Source of the DNA: Alkaliphilus peptidifermentans DSM 18978
GTDB lineage: Bacteria; Bacillota; Clostridia; Peptostreptococcales; Natronincolaceae
Length of the DNA: 51,269 bases
Assembly (NCBI RefSeq): GCF_900101495.1
Contig: NZ_FMUS01000034.1
Span: forward strand, 1 to 51,269
Direction: 5' to 3'
In this document: piece after piece, positions 28,493 through 37,210 of the stretch
Layout of the letters: every line of letters begins with the position of its first letter
Position numbering within the stretch: the stretch's first letter is position 1
Notes under the pieces: generated by a model
The model's database searches: none
Told to the model about the DNA's origin: nothing
What the model saw: the letters and a program-made list of their open reading frames with translations, nothing else
Translations under genes and position numbers: made by a program

Positions 28493-29425
28493 TTAATCCC
28501 TTAATGATCTACCGGTTAATGTTAAGAACACACCTTCAAGGGTGGGCTTTTCAATATTTACTCCATGAATTTCAACACCCATTTTTACTATTTCATCTAT
28601 TATTTTACTTAAGTTGTTGGCATTCTTTTTTGATATAATCAGCAATTTTTTACCGTCCAAGCTACATTCCTTTACATCCTCCATTTTCTTTAAGCCTTCA
28701 ACAAGATTATAGTTAACTGATGATACTTCAATATTTAATCTCTCCTCAAATGAAATCATGGCCTTAAGCTCTTCCTTAGTGCCTCTAGCAATAATCTTAC
28801 CATGATCTACTATGGTTATATTACTACAAATTGCTTCAACCTCTTCCATGTAATGGGAGGTATATATTATAGTTGACCCCATTTGGTTCAGCTTAAGTAC
28901 CGATTCTAATATCATTTTACGTGATTGGGGATCAATCCCTACTGTAGGTTCATCCATTATTATCAGCTTTGGATGATGCATAATTGCACAAGCAATATTT
29001 AACCTTCTTTTCATTCCTCCAGAAAACTTCTTAGGTAAATCTTTTCTCCTGTCCCATAGTCCTGTAAAGCTCAGAGCTTCTTCTATTCTTTCCTTTAGAA
29101 GATTACCCCTTAACCCATATAGCCTACCGAAGTATGCGATATTTTCATAGGCAGTAAGATCTTCATATATGGCCAAGTCTTGAGGAACAATTCCAATCTC
29201 TTTTTTTATCTCATACTCATGCTTTTTCAGATCTTTTCCGAAGATCTCAATACTTCCATCATCATATCTTGTAAGTCCTAGTATTGTATTAATCAAGGTT
29301 GTTTTACCTGCACCATTGGGGCCCAATAAACCATAAACTTCTCCTTCTTTAATAAATAGATTAACATTATCTACTGCCAAAACCTCGTTATAGCGTTTCA
29401 CTAGGTTATTAATCTTTAAGATCAT
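28493..29425 (-). CDS. ABC exporter ATPase
   Basis: 310 residues: Walker A GLLGPNGAGKTTLIN near 33, FSGGMKRRLNIACAI signature, Walker B LIIMDEPTVGIDP and H-loop YTSHYMEE. The C-terminal extra domain (EERLNIEVSSVNYNLVEGLKKMEDV...) is typical of DrrA/CcmA-type ATPases. CAGGAGGT precedes the start. The set ATPase-permease-permease followed by a small membrane protein and a LuxR-type two-component system resembles yvfRS-yvfTU-like and LiaRS-like detoxification loci. Confidence 0.93.
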   Translation of the reverse strand: MILKINNLVKRYNEVLAVDNVNLFIKEGEVYGLLGPNGAGKTTLINTILGLTRYDDGSIEIFGKDLKKHEYEIKKEIGIVPQDLAIYEDLTAYENIAYFGRLYGLRGNLLKERIEEALSFTGLWDRRKDLPKKFSGGMKRRLNIACAIMHHPKLIIMDEPTVGIDPQSRKMILESVLKLNQMGSTIIYTSHYMEEVEAICSNITIVDHGKIIARGTKEELKAMISFEERLNIEVSSVNYNLVEGLKKMEDVKECSLDGKKLLIISKKNANNLSKIIDEIVKMGVEIHGVNIEKPTLEGVFLTLTGRSLRD

Positions 29426-29453
29426 TGCATTACCTCCTGATTTTACTAATATA

Positions 29454-29482
29454 TTTATATAATAGTATCTATCAGCTCACAA
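29454..29482 (-). promoter_or_regulatory. Promoter of the ABC exporter operon
   Basis: TTGTGA (29482-29477), 17 bp, TATAAA (29459-29454) on the minus strand. The leader to the ATPase start is about 25 bases. The upstream dyad ATAATAGTG/CTTATAAT is weak and I do not assign it. Confidence 0.6.
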
Positions 29483-29504
29483 TAATAGTGCTTATAATAA
29501 CAAA

Positions 29505-29703
29505 AGCATATGACAAATGTCATATGCTCAGACTGATGAAAAACCCCCATCTTCTTCGTTGCTGTAAAAACCCAGCACCCTTACGTATTGCGTATACGCT
29601 GCAGTCGCTAGGTTTTCTTGCGCCTCGAATCTGTGGCTTTTTCATCAGTCTGGATATTGTTGACTTTTTCAACAACCTCAGCATATGACAAATGCCATAT
29701 GCT
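29505..29703. repeat. Palindromic (MITE-like) element flanked by duplicated 24-bp hairpins
   Basis: Two copies of a hairpin AGCATATGAC-AAAT-GTCATATGCT lie at 29505-29528 and, with one change, 29680-29703. Between them is a 151-bp block: CAGACTGATGAAAAA near 29529 pairs with TTTTTCATCAGTCTG ending near 29652, and the interior (TTCGTTGCTG..., GCGTATACGC, ...CTTGCGCCTCGAA) is also self-complementary. A GTTGA/TCAAC hairpin follows at 29659-29676. No protein is encoded. The outer hairpins were probably the acetyltransferase terminator. Confidence 0.75.
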
Positions 29704-29730
29704 GCATCATAACGAAGCTTTTTAACTTTT

Positions 29731-30174
29731 TTATTTCTGTTGCATATATAATGTATTGGGATAAAATCCAAGCTTCTTATAAAACCATATTGTAGATTCA
29801 TTCTCTTGTGATACCGTTACACCAATTTCTTTACAATTCTTTTCCTTTAACCATTCTAAATGATTGATTGACAGTTTCTTACCGATGCCTTTCCCTCTAT
29901 TAGCTTCTTCCACATGAAGTGTCTGTATCTCTCCTTTTCCATCCATGATAGTAGATATACAATAGCCAATATACTCATGGTTGTTTTTGGCTACAGTTAT
30001 TTTCATATTATCCCTATTAAATCCATTAAAACCCTTTATTCTCTCATCAAATCTAATAAAACGGTATAATTCCTTAAAGTGCTCTGATGTTTTCTCATGA
30101 TACAGTCGGTTTTTCTCCCAAAGGTCTTTGATGATTTCAATTTCATCATAGGAAATATCAAACATTTCACACAT
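29731..30174 (-). CDS. GNAT family N-acetyltransferase
   Basis: 147 residues. The acetyl-CoA loop is EEANRGKGIGKKL near 100, preceded by the beta-4 strand GEIQTLHVE, and the end ENESTIWFYKKLGFYPNT is typical of GNAT fold closure. Substrate not predictable. GAGGT is 8 bases before the ATG. Monocistronic. Confidence 0.9.
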   Translation of the reverse strand: MCEMFDISYDEIEIIKDLWEKNRLYHEKTSEHFKELYRFIRFDERIKGFNGFNRDNMKITVAKNNHEYIGYCISTIMDGKGEIQTLHVEEANRGKGIGKKLSINHLEWLKEKNCKEIGVTVSQENESTIWFYKKLGFYPNTLYMQQK

Positions 30175-30254
30175 TGTTATCTACCTCGCTATTATTTTAT
30201 TTGAACTGTAATGAATGAAAATTTAAATTTGATCAAAACTATATCCAAATACAA

Positions 30255-30812
30255 TTAAGTACCCATTATAATAGCCTTGAGTTTATTATCACTAATTTTT
30301 TCTGCTAGCATTTCTACTATGATCTCTTGAGGATTTTCAAATATATATTCCCCTTTGCTTTCCCTTTCCCAGGTCTCGCTGGTACCCCACAAATATACTC
30401 CCCAGTTATTCGATATACTTTTTGCCTCCCCTATTGCTGTTATCATTAGCTTGTTTTGCAAGGTTTTCATAGCTTTTTTCAATTCAGTTACTTCAATTGG
30501 AAGTCCAAGTCTTATAAACTTCATATCAACTGGTTCATTTAACTGGATAAACTCATACACATATCTTTCATTGTCTTTCATTTTACTTAATCCTTGACAA
30601 GCCCTAATAGCATAATAAAGCTTTGGTGATATAAAAGTACTTTTATCCTCAATCAGCTTAGTCAGAAAAACCTTCCTTGTATTTATTAAATAAATTGCTT
30701 CCTGCCAACCTCCGCCGTATTCACATATACTGGGGTATTTCTGGTTTTCATTCAGCATAATAAATCCATTGTTATTAAGAAGCTGTTGAACTTGCTGTAG
30801 GAATTGATCCAT
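30255..30812 (-). CDS. Uncharacterised protein, possibly AlkZ-related (winged-helix type)
   Basis: 185 residues without membrane segments. FISPKLYYAIRACQGLSKM, LNEPVDMKFIRLGLPIEVTELKKAMKTLQNKLMITAIGEAKSISNNWGVYLW reads like the winged-helix part of the HTH_42/AlkZ DNA glycosylase family without the full-length enzyme, a type sometimes labelled AlkZ-related. I cannot verify this. Transcribed with the same polarity as its neighbours, 43 bp from the flavin-type gene on its right. Confidence 0.7.
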   Translation of the reverse strand: MDQFLQQVQQLLNNNGFIMLNENQKYPSICEYGGGWQEAIYLINTRKVFLTKLIEDKSTFISPKLYYAIRACQGLSKMKDNERYVYEFIQLNEPVDMKFIRLGLPIEVTELKKAMKTLQNKLMITAIGEAKSISNNWGVYLWGTSETWERESKGEYIFENPQEIIVEMLAEKISDNKLKAIIMGT

Positions 30813-30857
30813 AGTTTCACCAACCTATTTTTATAGACTTACCATGCTCCTTAAATC

Positions 30858-31280
30858 TTAATAAATCTCAAAATCCATATTTATAAGGCCATGATAATAA
30901 TTTCCTCTCTTTGGCACAAACCTTACTAAGGCGTAATCTGGGTCGGTGCAGCCAAGGGGATAATATCGTTCCATTCCATCCTGCCAAAATTCTTTCCGCT
31001 TATTGTCATCATAAGAAACTTCTGCCTTGCCTGTTAACATTAATCCCTCAAATGATTTCTCGTCATAAAAATACAGACTAGCATTTGGGTTTTCTAAAAT
31101 CTGTTTTACTCTCTTTGATGAAGTATTGGAGCAAAACCAAAACTCTTTGAGGCCATCTGAAGCCGTTTTTATCATTGCCTTAATCTGTGGCAAGCCATTT
31201 TGATCAACCGTACCCAAAACTCCTGTAAAGCTGCGTCCTACCAATGACATAGATTTTTCTCTTAATAAGTTATTATCCAC
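30858..31280 (-). CDS. Pyridoxamine 5'-phosphate oxidase-like split-barrel protein
   Basis: 140 residues. GRSFTGVLGTVDQNGLPQIKAM, FWFCSNTSSKRVKQILENPNASLYFYD, GLMLTGKAEV and the end YALVRFVPKRGNYYHGL make up the FMN-binding split barrel of general-stress-protein-26-like proteins. GTG at 31280 sits 8 bases after GGAGG. The TTG at 31295 overlaps that ribosome site and is therefore rejected. Flavin reductase or cofactor-storage functions are known for the family; here unspecified. Confidence 0.88.
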   Translation of the reverse strand: MDNNLLREKSMSLVGRSFTGVLGTVDQNGLPQIKAMIKTASDGLKEFWFCSNTSSKRVKQILENPNASLYFYDEKSFEGLMLTGKAEVSYDDNKRKEFWQDGMERYYPLGCTDPDYALVRFVPKRGNYYHGLINMDFEIY

Positions 31281-31474
31281 TTGATATTCCTCCAATCATA
31301 GTTAATAATTTTATATATTTTATATGCTAATTTAAACAGCACCGTCCTTTGCACTCCTTTCAGTTTGTATAAAGATGAAATTTAATATACATAATTTCTT
31401 TTTTTAATAAATTTGAAACTTATTTTTTTATTCTGCACATGTAGTATAAATCCTTTTATTCTTATAAAGAAAAA

Positions 31475-31492
31475 TCCACTCTTACGAGTGGA
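31475..31492 (-). terminator. Flotillin operon terminator
   Basis: TCCACTC and GAGTGGA with a four-base loop, followed on the minus strand by TTTTTCTTT, 20 bases after the flotillin stop codon. Confidence 0.88.
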
Positions 31493-31511
31493 AATAGTTT
31501 CTTAACATCTT

Positions 31512-32921
31512 TTATTCTTGTATATCGGCATTTTCTGCTTCTTTTTTCCGATACCCCTTCAATACTTCATTCAAATCTATACCAGTTAGAGCATTTACTG
31601 TTTCAGGTAGTTGAGCCATAATGTCAGTTACATACCCAGTTACTTTGCCTGCTCCTTTTGCTCCATTGTTATTACCACCACTATCTACAATAACAATTTT
31701 TTCTGTTTTAGCTAGAGGCTCCGCTACTGCCTTTGCAATTTGCGGTAATTTTTCTATAATCATTTGTGTTACTGCTGCTTCATTGTACATTTTGAAGGCT
31801 TCAGCCTTTTTCATCATAGCTTCTGCTTCAGCATTACCCTTTTCTTTAATAATTTCAGCTTCAGCTTTACCCTCTTCCCTAACAGCCTTTGCCTTTGCCA
31901 ATCCCTCAAGCTCTATTGACCTAGCCCGTGCTTCGGCATCTTGGATTTCTTTAAACTTATTAGCTTCAGCTTCCTTTTCAAATTTATATTTCTGTGCATC
32001 TGCATCCTTTCTAATGGAGGCTTCAAGCTCTTTCTCTCTTTTAATAGCATCTCTTTCTGCTAATTCGATTTGTTTTTCTCTTCTTAAAAGCTCTACTGCC
32101 ATTTCTGTTTCTGTTACTTCCTTTTTAACCTTGTTTTGCTCAATTTCATAGGCAAGGTCAGCTTTAGCCTTTTCAGTTTCTTTATCTTTACGATAGGCCT
32201 GTACTTTCAGATCTTTATCCTTTTCTGATTCAGCAATCTGAGTTTCAGCAGTTAATCTTGCTTGCTCTCCTAGTCTGTTGGCTTCGGCAGTTTTAATCTT
32301 TGCGTCTCTTTTTGACTCAGCCTCTGCAATTTCAGCATCCTTTTTAACCTCTGCAATTCTCTTTTTACCTAAGGCTTCAAGATAACCATTATCGTCCTTT
32401 ATGTCTCTAATTGTAAATGCCTTTATTTCAAGTCCCATATCAGCCAAATCTGAAGCGGCAACGCTTTGAACATTAGAAGCAAATTTTTCTCTATCTTTAT
32501 ATATATCCTCTACAGTTAACTTTGAAATAATTTCACGAAGCTTTCCTTCAAGTACATGCTTTGCTGTATCACGGATAACTTCAATTGTTCCCTGCTCTGT
32601 TCCAGTATTAAACTGTTCTATAGCTGACAGAATGCTTTCCATATCTGATTTAACTTTAATTACTGCAACACCGTCTGCTTTAATTTCAACTCCCTGCTCT
32701 GTCAATGCACCATCGGTTCTTACTTCAAGCTTAATATTCTCTAGTGAAATTCTATCTATTCTCTCCAGTAAAGGTACTACGAATCCTCCACCACCTGAGA
32801 TTACTCGTTTCCGTAAGCCTGTTACAACTATCGCCTTATCCTGCGGTGATTTTTTCCACATTAATACTATACTCAAGGATAATATTATAATGGCTAAAAC
32901 TATTAAAGCTGGTATTATCAT
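31512..32921 (-). CDS. floT: Flotillin-like SPFH-domain membrane scaffold protein
   Basis: 469 residues: an N-terminal hydrophobic segment (1-20), an SPFH/band-7 domain (about 30-180, KAIVVTGLRKRVISGGGGFVVPLLERIDRISLENIKLEV), then a long Ala/Glu/Lys coiled coil (about 190-390) and a hydrophobic-polar tail. It matches FloT/YuaG, which organises membrane microdomains. The preceding gene encodes an NfeD-like partner, as in yuaF-floT. GGAGGGAG precedes the start. Confidence 0.93.
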   Translation of the reverse strand: MIIPALIVLAIIILSLSIVLMWKKSPQDKAIVVTGLRKRVISGGGGFVVPLLERIDRISLENIKLEVRTDGALTEQGVEIKADGVAVIKVKSDMESILSAIEQFNTGTEQGTIEVIRDTAKHVLEGKLREIISKLTVEDIYKDREKFASNVQSVAASDLADMGLEIKAFTIRDIKDDNGYLEALGKKRIAEVKKDAEIAEAESKRDAKIKTAEANRLGEQARLTAETQIAESEKDKDLKVQAYRKDKETEKAKADLAYEIEQNKVKKEVTETEMAVELLRREKQIELAERDAIKREKELEASIRKDADAQKYKFEKEAEANKFKEIQDAEARARSIELEGLAKAKAVREEGKAEAEIIKEKGNAEAEAMMKKAEAFKMYNEAAVTQMIIEKLPQIAKAVAEPLAKTEKIVIVDSGGNNNGAKGAGKVTGYVTDIMAQLPETVNALTGIDLNEVLKGYRKKEAENADIQE

Positions 32922-33010
32922 AAAATCTCCCTCCTATATGTGTTGTTATTTATTTCTCAAAAAAGCCAGCTCTATTTTGCACCTCCTTCATAGTCAAAAT
33001 TATAAGTGTA

Positions 33011-33589
33011 TTATTTTTTTTCTACATAAAAGATATGTTTCTCAATTTTTTTTATTATAACTATTTCACCCTCCGTTATAATACCATCGTCATCCAGGGC
33101 CTTTGCAGGTGCAGTATAGGTATTTTTATGTATAACATACCTTATCTTACCCATTTCGTTATGGGGTATGGTTAATATTACCCTGGCCTCATGCCCTATT
33201 AAAGATTTATTTGAATGGGCTACTGTTTGTCTTTTATGTAATGGAACTATAATAAGCTTATACATTAATATAGATACAAAAAAAGCAAAAATTGTTCCAA
33301 TAAGTAGAGCTAAAATATCACTATATCCTTTATTTATAACCATTAACCCTACGCCACCAAAAACTGTGACAAAAGCAGCAATAATTGTTGGCTTCAATGG
33401 TGATACAGTGCCAACTCCTTTGCTAACACCTTCAAATTCAATATCGGTATCTAAGTCTAGGTCAATATCAATATCTAGGTCAGTTTCAACTCCTAAGTCT
33501 GTTTCTCCACCAAATATTAAACCCAATATAAATGATACAACTGTAAACAGTAATCCAGTCTTAAAGCATATGTCAAACAACTTCTCCAA
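33011..33589 (-). CDS. NfeD-like membrane protein (YuaF type)
   Basis: 192 residues from TTG at 33589 (AAGGAGGG upstream). It has an N-terminal helix, then a striking acidic linker (about 29-54) of alternating Asp with Leu, Ile or Thr, two further helices (65-115), and a C-terminal OB-fold NfeD domain (LIGHEARVILTIPHNEMGKIRY...GIITEGEIVIIKKIE). NfeD proteins pair with flotillins; here the gene is 89 bp upstream of the flotillin gene. Confidence 0.88.
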   Translation of the reverse strand: MEKLFDICFKTGLLFTVVSFILGLIFGGETDLGVETDLDIDIDLDLDTDIEFEGVSKGVGTVSPLKPTIIAAFVTVFGGVGLMVINKGYSDILALLIGTIFAFFVSILMYKLIIVPLHKRQTVAHSNKSLIGHEARVILTIPHNEMGKIRYVIHKNTYTAPAKALDDDGIITEGEIVIIKKIEKHIFYVEKK

Positions 33590-33641
33590 CCAAAACCCTC
33601 CTTCTCATTAAGTTACTCCATAATCTATAGTTTATATCATA

Positions 33642-33670
33642 ATATTATTCTATTTTACATTATTCATCAA
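33642..33670 (-). promoter_or_regulatory. Candidate promoter of nfeD-floT
   Basis: TTGATG (33670-33665), 17 bp, TAATAT (33647-33642) on the minus strand, about 50 bases before the coding start. Confidence 0.5.
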
Positions 33671-33865
33671 AAGTTGATTATATCCTTCAATATTTTTACA
33701 TTTTGTTATACTTTAAAATATATTATATGAAATGCAGAAATATGAGAGTTTTTCAAATGCTCCCATTAGTTATTAATATCTATTAACATATATGTCTAAC
33801 GTCTCATACTATAAATTGAAACCAATAGAGTTACCGGTTCTTCTTAATATAAAGGAGGAGTGAAG

Positions 33866-34462
33866 ATGAATTCAAATAATCCTTATGGAGGTAATCATGC
33901 TTACTTAGATACTTCTGTTGGCCTGCAGACTATGGTGTGGCATAACTGGTATTACTGGATGAACAGAATGAACAGTGGTGGTAGCTACTGGTTCTATCCG
34001 AAGGGACGTAGCATGACATATGCAAAAATTAAAGGTGGTCCCCTTGCACCCCACATAAATGGCATGGTCTATTTTATTGATGTACCTGGTGGTACAGAGG
34101 TATGTATAAACGTAAGTGGCCTTCCTCCCTATCAACCTGCTACAAAGGATAAAGATCCCATTGGCCCCCATGGGTTTCATATTCATGAAGTTGGTATCTG
34201 TGAGGTTGGGGACCCTAAAGAGCCCTTCCAATCAGCTGGAGAGCATTGGAATCCTGATAATCAGCCACATGGAAATCATGCGAGCGATTTTCCTGTAATT
34301 TTTTCTAATAATGGATCTGCGAGAATGTGTTTTTTCACTAATAGATTTAAGCCCTGGGATGTTATTGGCAAGTCAGTTCTCATTCATGAGAGTCCTGATG
34401 ATTATCGTACTCAACCAGCAGGAGATGCAGGGCGCCGGTTGGCCTGTGGCGTTATACAATAG
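33866..34462 (+). CDS. sodC: Cu/Zn superoxide dismutase, no signal peptide
   Basis: 198 residues from ATG 33866, 7 bases after AGGAGG. The upstream GTG at 33860 is too close to that site. All metal ligands are present: His105 and His107 in HGFHIHE, His127 in EHWNP, His135, His138 and Asp141 in PHGNHASDF, and His174 in VLIHE. The C-terminal ESPDDYRTQPAGDAGRRLACGVI is canonical, with Cys112 and Cys194 as probable disulphide. Residues 1-50 are an unusual Trp/Tyr/Asn/Gly-rich extension without a hydrophobic export signal. Divergent from nfeD-floT. Confidence 0.94.
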   Translation: MNSNNPYGGNHAYLDTSVGLQTMVWHNWYYWMNRMNSGGSYWFYPKGRSMTYAKIKGGPLAPHINGMVYFIDVPGGTEVCINVSGLPPYQPATKDKDPIGPHGFHIHEVGICEVGDPKEPFQSAGEHWNPDNQPHGNHASDFPVIFSNNGSARMCFFTNRFKPWDVIGKSVLIHESPDDYRTQPAGDAGRRLACGVIQ

Positions 34463-34557
34463 TAAATAAGCTATTTATATCTGTCCCACTAAACACATGA
34501 CTTATTAAATGTTTTAAATGAATCAAACACAGTTTTATATTAATTCATTATTAAAAT

Positions 34558-34586
34558 AAGGTCTAAAGTATTTTACTTTTGACCTT
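34558..34586 (+). terminator. sodC terminator
   Basis: AAGGTCTAAAGTA pairs with TACTTTTGACCTT (one mismatch) around a tiny T loop, followed by TTTC. Confidence 0.7.
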
Positions 34587-34701
34587 TTTCTTTTTGTAAT
34601 TTATTCTTTTATCCAACTTTTGTTTTCTGAAGCGTAGAGGCTAGTCTCAAATTTCCATGTTTTTTTAGAAAAAGAAATTGGGTATTTGCCATCTCTCTTA
34701 A

Positions 34702-35124
34702 TCATTTAGCTAATAGCAATAATGTAATGCCTATAGCTGATTTAAGTGTTAAAGAAAGTGTGTCTATAAATATCATATATTCGTAATAAACTAACTCATC
34801 AGCTAACATTTTTGTAAACAATAATCCGATAATATTGAATACCAATCCAATTATGATACCAAAACTGATAATTCTTCTGATAGTTTTACTTAGCTTTCGC
34901 ATCTTCTTTAGCATTATTAGGGTAGCCAAAATGAATGCATTGATAGTAACAAGCATTACAATGGCTTCAATGAAGATTTGGCGTGGTTCACTTACGTGAT
35001 GAGTTATTCTTTGAATATCTCTTAATATATCATTACTTAGTCCTGCAAACAAATCTCCAACTATGTATATAAGTGTTATAAATACTGAAATTATAGTAAT
35101 AATTTGGCTTTTTTGTTTAGTCAT
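34702..35124 (-). CDS. Four-helix membrane protein of unknown function
   Basis: 140 residues: helices at about 8-28, 52-72, 84-104 and 118-138. Between helices one and two lies a polar segment (SNDILRDIQRITHHVSEPRQ), and KKMRKLSKTIRR forms a basic cytoplasmic loop. I do not recognise a family. GGTGGT precedes the start. Confidence 0.7.
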   Translation of the reverse strand: MTKQKSQIITIISVFITLIYIVGDLFAGLSNDILRDIQRITHHVSEPRQIFIEAIVMLVTINAFILATLIMLKKMRKLSKTIRRIISFGIIIGLVFNIIGLLFTKMLADELVYYEYMIFIDTLSLTLKSAIGITLLLLAK

Positions 35125-35200
35125 AGTACCACCTATGTTTAAATTTCTTTTAATCCAGTTGATTAATAAACCTTAATTATTATCAATAGGATTGAGCTCA

Positions 35201-35860
35201 TTATCTCGATTTTCTCATATTGACTAATTGGATAAATCTTTCCTGAGTAGGTAAGCCGTTTAGTTTATCTTTTTGGGGAAAGCCCTTATCAAATTCTTTT
35301 GAAGCTATTTCATCAATTTCATACACCGAATCCTCATAAAAACGTCCTCCGCAATCTGATAGCGCCCCTTGATATAGTTCAAGTGCTTGAAGCGGAACAG
35401 CATACATATTGTCAGGTGTTCTGATATCATATTTTTCAGCCTCAATAAAGCCAAATTTGCTGTAATAACTTGGGTCACCATATATTAAGACTGCTCTGAA
35501 TCCCAGTTCTTTCGCATTTTCTATCGTATGTTCAATTAGCATACGCCCTACACCTTTGCCTTGATACTCTGGGATAACAGAAAGTGGTCCAAAGGTTATG
35601 ACATCAATGCATTCACCATTATCTCCAATTATTTTAGATCTTGTATATACTATGTTTCCAACAACATTTCCGTCAATTTCTGCAACAAAATCCAATTCAC
35701 TTATAAATGAATCGGACTTTCTCATTATATGTAATAAATAATGCTCATCGCATCCTGGAACATGATGATTCCAAAACGCTTCCCTTGTTAGTTCTTCAAC
35801 CATCCGATAATCAGAAGATGTTTCATTTCTCAATTTAATATTTACCATTTTATTAACCAC
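35201..35860 (-). CDS. GNAT family N-acetyltransferase
   Basis: 219 residues. GPLSVIPEYQGKGVGRMLIEHTIENAKELGFRAVLIYGDPSYYSKFGFIEAEKY is the acetyl-CoA-binding and closure region of YhbS-like acetyltransferases. A C-terminal stretch contains EIASKEFDKGFPQKDK. Either Met1 or Met5 could start. Substrate unknown. Confidence 0.88.
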   Translation of the reverse strand: MVNKMVNIKLRNETSSDYRMVEELTREAFWNHHVPGCDEHYLLHIMRKSDSFISELDFVAEIDGNVVGNIVYTRSKIIGDNGECIDVITFGPLSVIPEYQGKGVGRMLIEHTIENAKELGFRAVLIYGDPSYYSKFGFIEAEKYDIRTPDNMYAVPLQALELYQGALSDCGGRFYEDSVYEIDEIASKEFDKGFPQKDKLNGLPTQERFIQLVNMRKSR

Positions 35861-35906
35861 CTCATAGTAAAAATAGTAATCGTTACCTTATTAAGGAACA
35901 CGACCT

Positions 35907-35945
35907 AGCTTCACACCCAGTGAGAAGGTGTGGTGCTTCTTTTTT
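35907..35945 (+). terminator. Hairpin followed by a T-run, owner unclear
   Basis: AGCTTCACACC (35907-35917) pairs imperfectly with GGTGTGGTGCT (35927-35937), followed by TCTTTTTTATT. It reads as a plus-strand terminator although no plus-strand gene precedes it. A CGAAGCTTCG palindrome nearby suggests decayed repeat material. Confidence 0.45.
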
Positions 35946-36142
35946 ATTAAATGCTCCTTGGCGAAGCTTCGTTCCCGGAAAGGGATGTGGAATTTACAAT
36001 GTTTTCCTCATTTATTTTTCCTGACTATTTAAATTATTTTCTACTTCTACATATTTATCCTTTAATTTTAATTTGAAGTAAAATAAAGGTATCTAAGTTA
36101 GTATATGGGGTTAATATTATACCAGCGTAGATACCTTACTGT

Positions 36143-36928
36143 TTATTGTTTATTTTCTAATTTATGATATAAAATTATAGATACTGATTTAATAAATGGT
36201 ATAATAAAAATCAATACTATACCATTTAAAGTTGTTATTACAAAATTATTTAAGGGTGATAATGTATACATCGCACCATATACGTGTCTGTATAAGATAT
36301 AAGGCAATGAAAATATTGATCCTAGCATTACATTTAAGATAAAAACTTTTAATAAGTGTCCCTTTACAAGCTCCTTACTTGCGTCAAAGTAATATATCCT
36401 ATCTGTTAAAACTTTAAATAATGGAGCATACCCGTAGACACTACTTATATAAGCCCATGCTATTGCTGAAATTAGTGTAAGGGTCCATTTAACTATAACA
36501 TTATTTATGAATAAAAATGAAAGAGTACCAATTACAATGGGAATTAGTAACATTATACCTAATACTATGCTAATCCCAATATAGCCCCATGTTTTAGACT
36601 TAGCTTTACTGTAAGAATCTTTAAAGTTGGTAATAGAATTATTATATTTTTCTGTAATACTAATAAAGAATGCCACATCTATTCTTGATACAAAATAGAT
36701 TGATACCAACATTATAGGAAAAACTAATAAGCTTATGAATATATCATGTTCCCTACTTACAATATCTCCAACAAAATTTAACATAACAGAAATATATTCT
36801 ATAAGAAAGCTATACATAGGATACAGTATGAAAAGATTAAAATTATTTTTATATAATTGTAATGCTTCCTTGATGATTTGCCAAATTCTTATTTGTGAAC
36901 TCATATTCTCTCCATAATTTTTAGACAT
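36143..36928 (-). CDS. Multi-helix membrane protein of unknown function
   Basis: 261 residues with about six hydrophobic segments, opening with a short soluble helix (IRIWQIIKEALQLYKNNFNLF) that recalls DUF975- or glycerophosphoryl-diesterase-membrane-domain-like proteins. AGGAGGAATCTAC precedes the start. No motif assigns a function. Confidence 0.75.
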   Translation of the reverse strand: MSKNYGENMSSQIRIWQIIKEALQLYKNNFNLFILYPMYSFLIEYISVMLNFVGDIVSREHDIFISLLVFPIMLVSIYFVSRIDVAFFISITEKYNNSITNFKDSYSKAKSKTWGYIGISIVLGIMLLIPIVIGTLSFLFINNVIVKWTLTLISAIAWAYISSVYGYAPLFKVLTDRIYYFDASKELVKGHLLKVFILNVMLGSIFSLPYILYRHVYGAMYTLSPLNNFVITTLNGIVLIFIIPFIKSVSIILYHKLENKQ

Positions 36929-37171
36929 GTAGATTCCTCCTTAATTTAGATTGATGAAGCTAGAACTTAATTTTGATTTTTTCCTATATAAATATGATTG
37001 TATTTTTTGGTATTATGTTCCATGTTTTTATTTTATTATATTATGGTCCCTTTGTTTCTTCTATAAATTTATACAAACTTTGATTTTTGTAAACAAGGTT
37101 TTGTAAACAAGAAGATATTGTTATATTATTATTTAACTCCTAGTATTCTTTATCATTATGTTAAATAATGC

Positions 37172-37205
37172 TATAATAGCAATTAATAAAAAATTAAAGG
37201 AGGTG
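37172..37205 (+). promoter_or_regulatory. Promoter -10 and ribosome site of the lipoprotein gene
   Basis: Extended -10 TGCTATAAT (TATAAT 37172-37177), with TTTATC 17 bp upstream as a possible -35, then a near-ideal AAAGGAGGTG at 37196-37205. The first ATG in frame is 54 bases further on, so the ribosome site points to an ATT at 37211. Confidence 0.65.
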
Positions 37206-37210
37206 GAGTT

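Noticed and set aside
29520-29801. Minus-strand frame of 93 codons
   Set aside because: It runs through the palindromic repeat and into the acetyltransferase gene in another frame.
31621-32151. Long plus-strand frame of 176 codons inside the flotillin gene
   Set aside because: It is the antisense image of the flotillin Ala/Glu/Lys coiled coil, with Ser/Ala/Phe-rich composition and no ribosome site.
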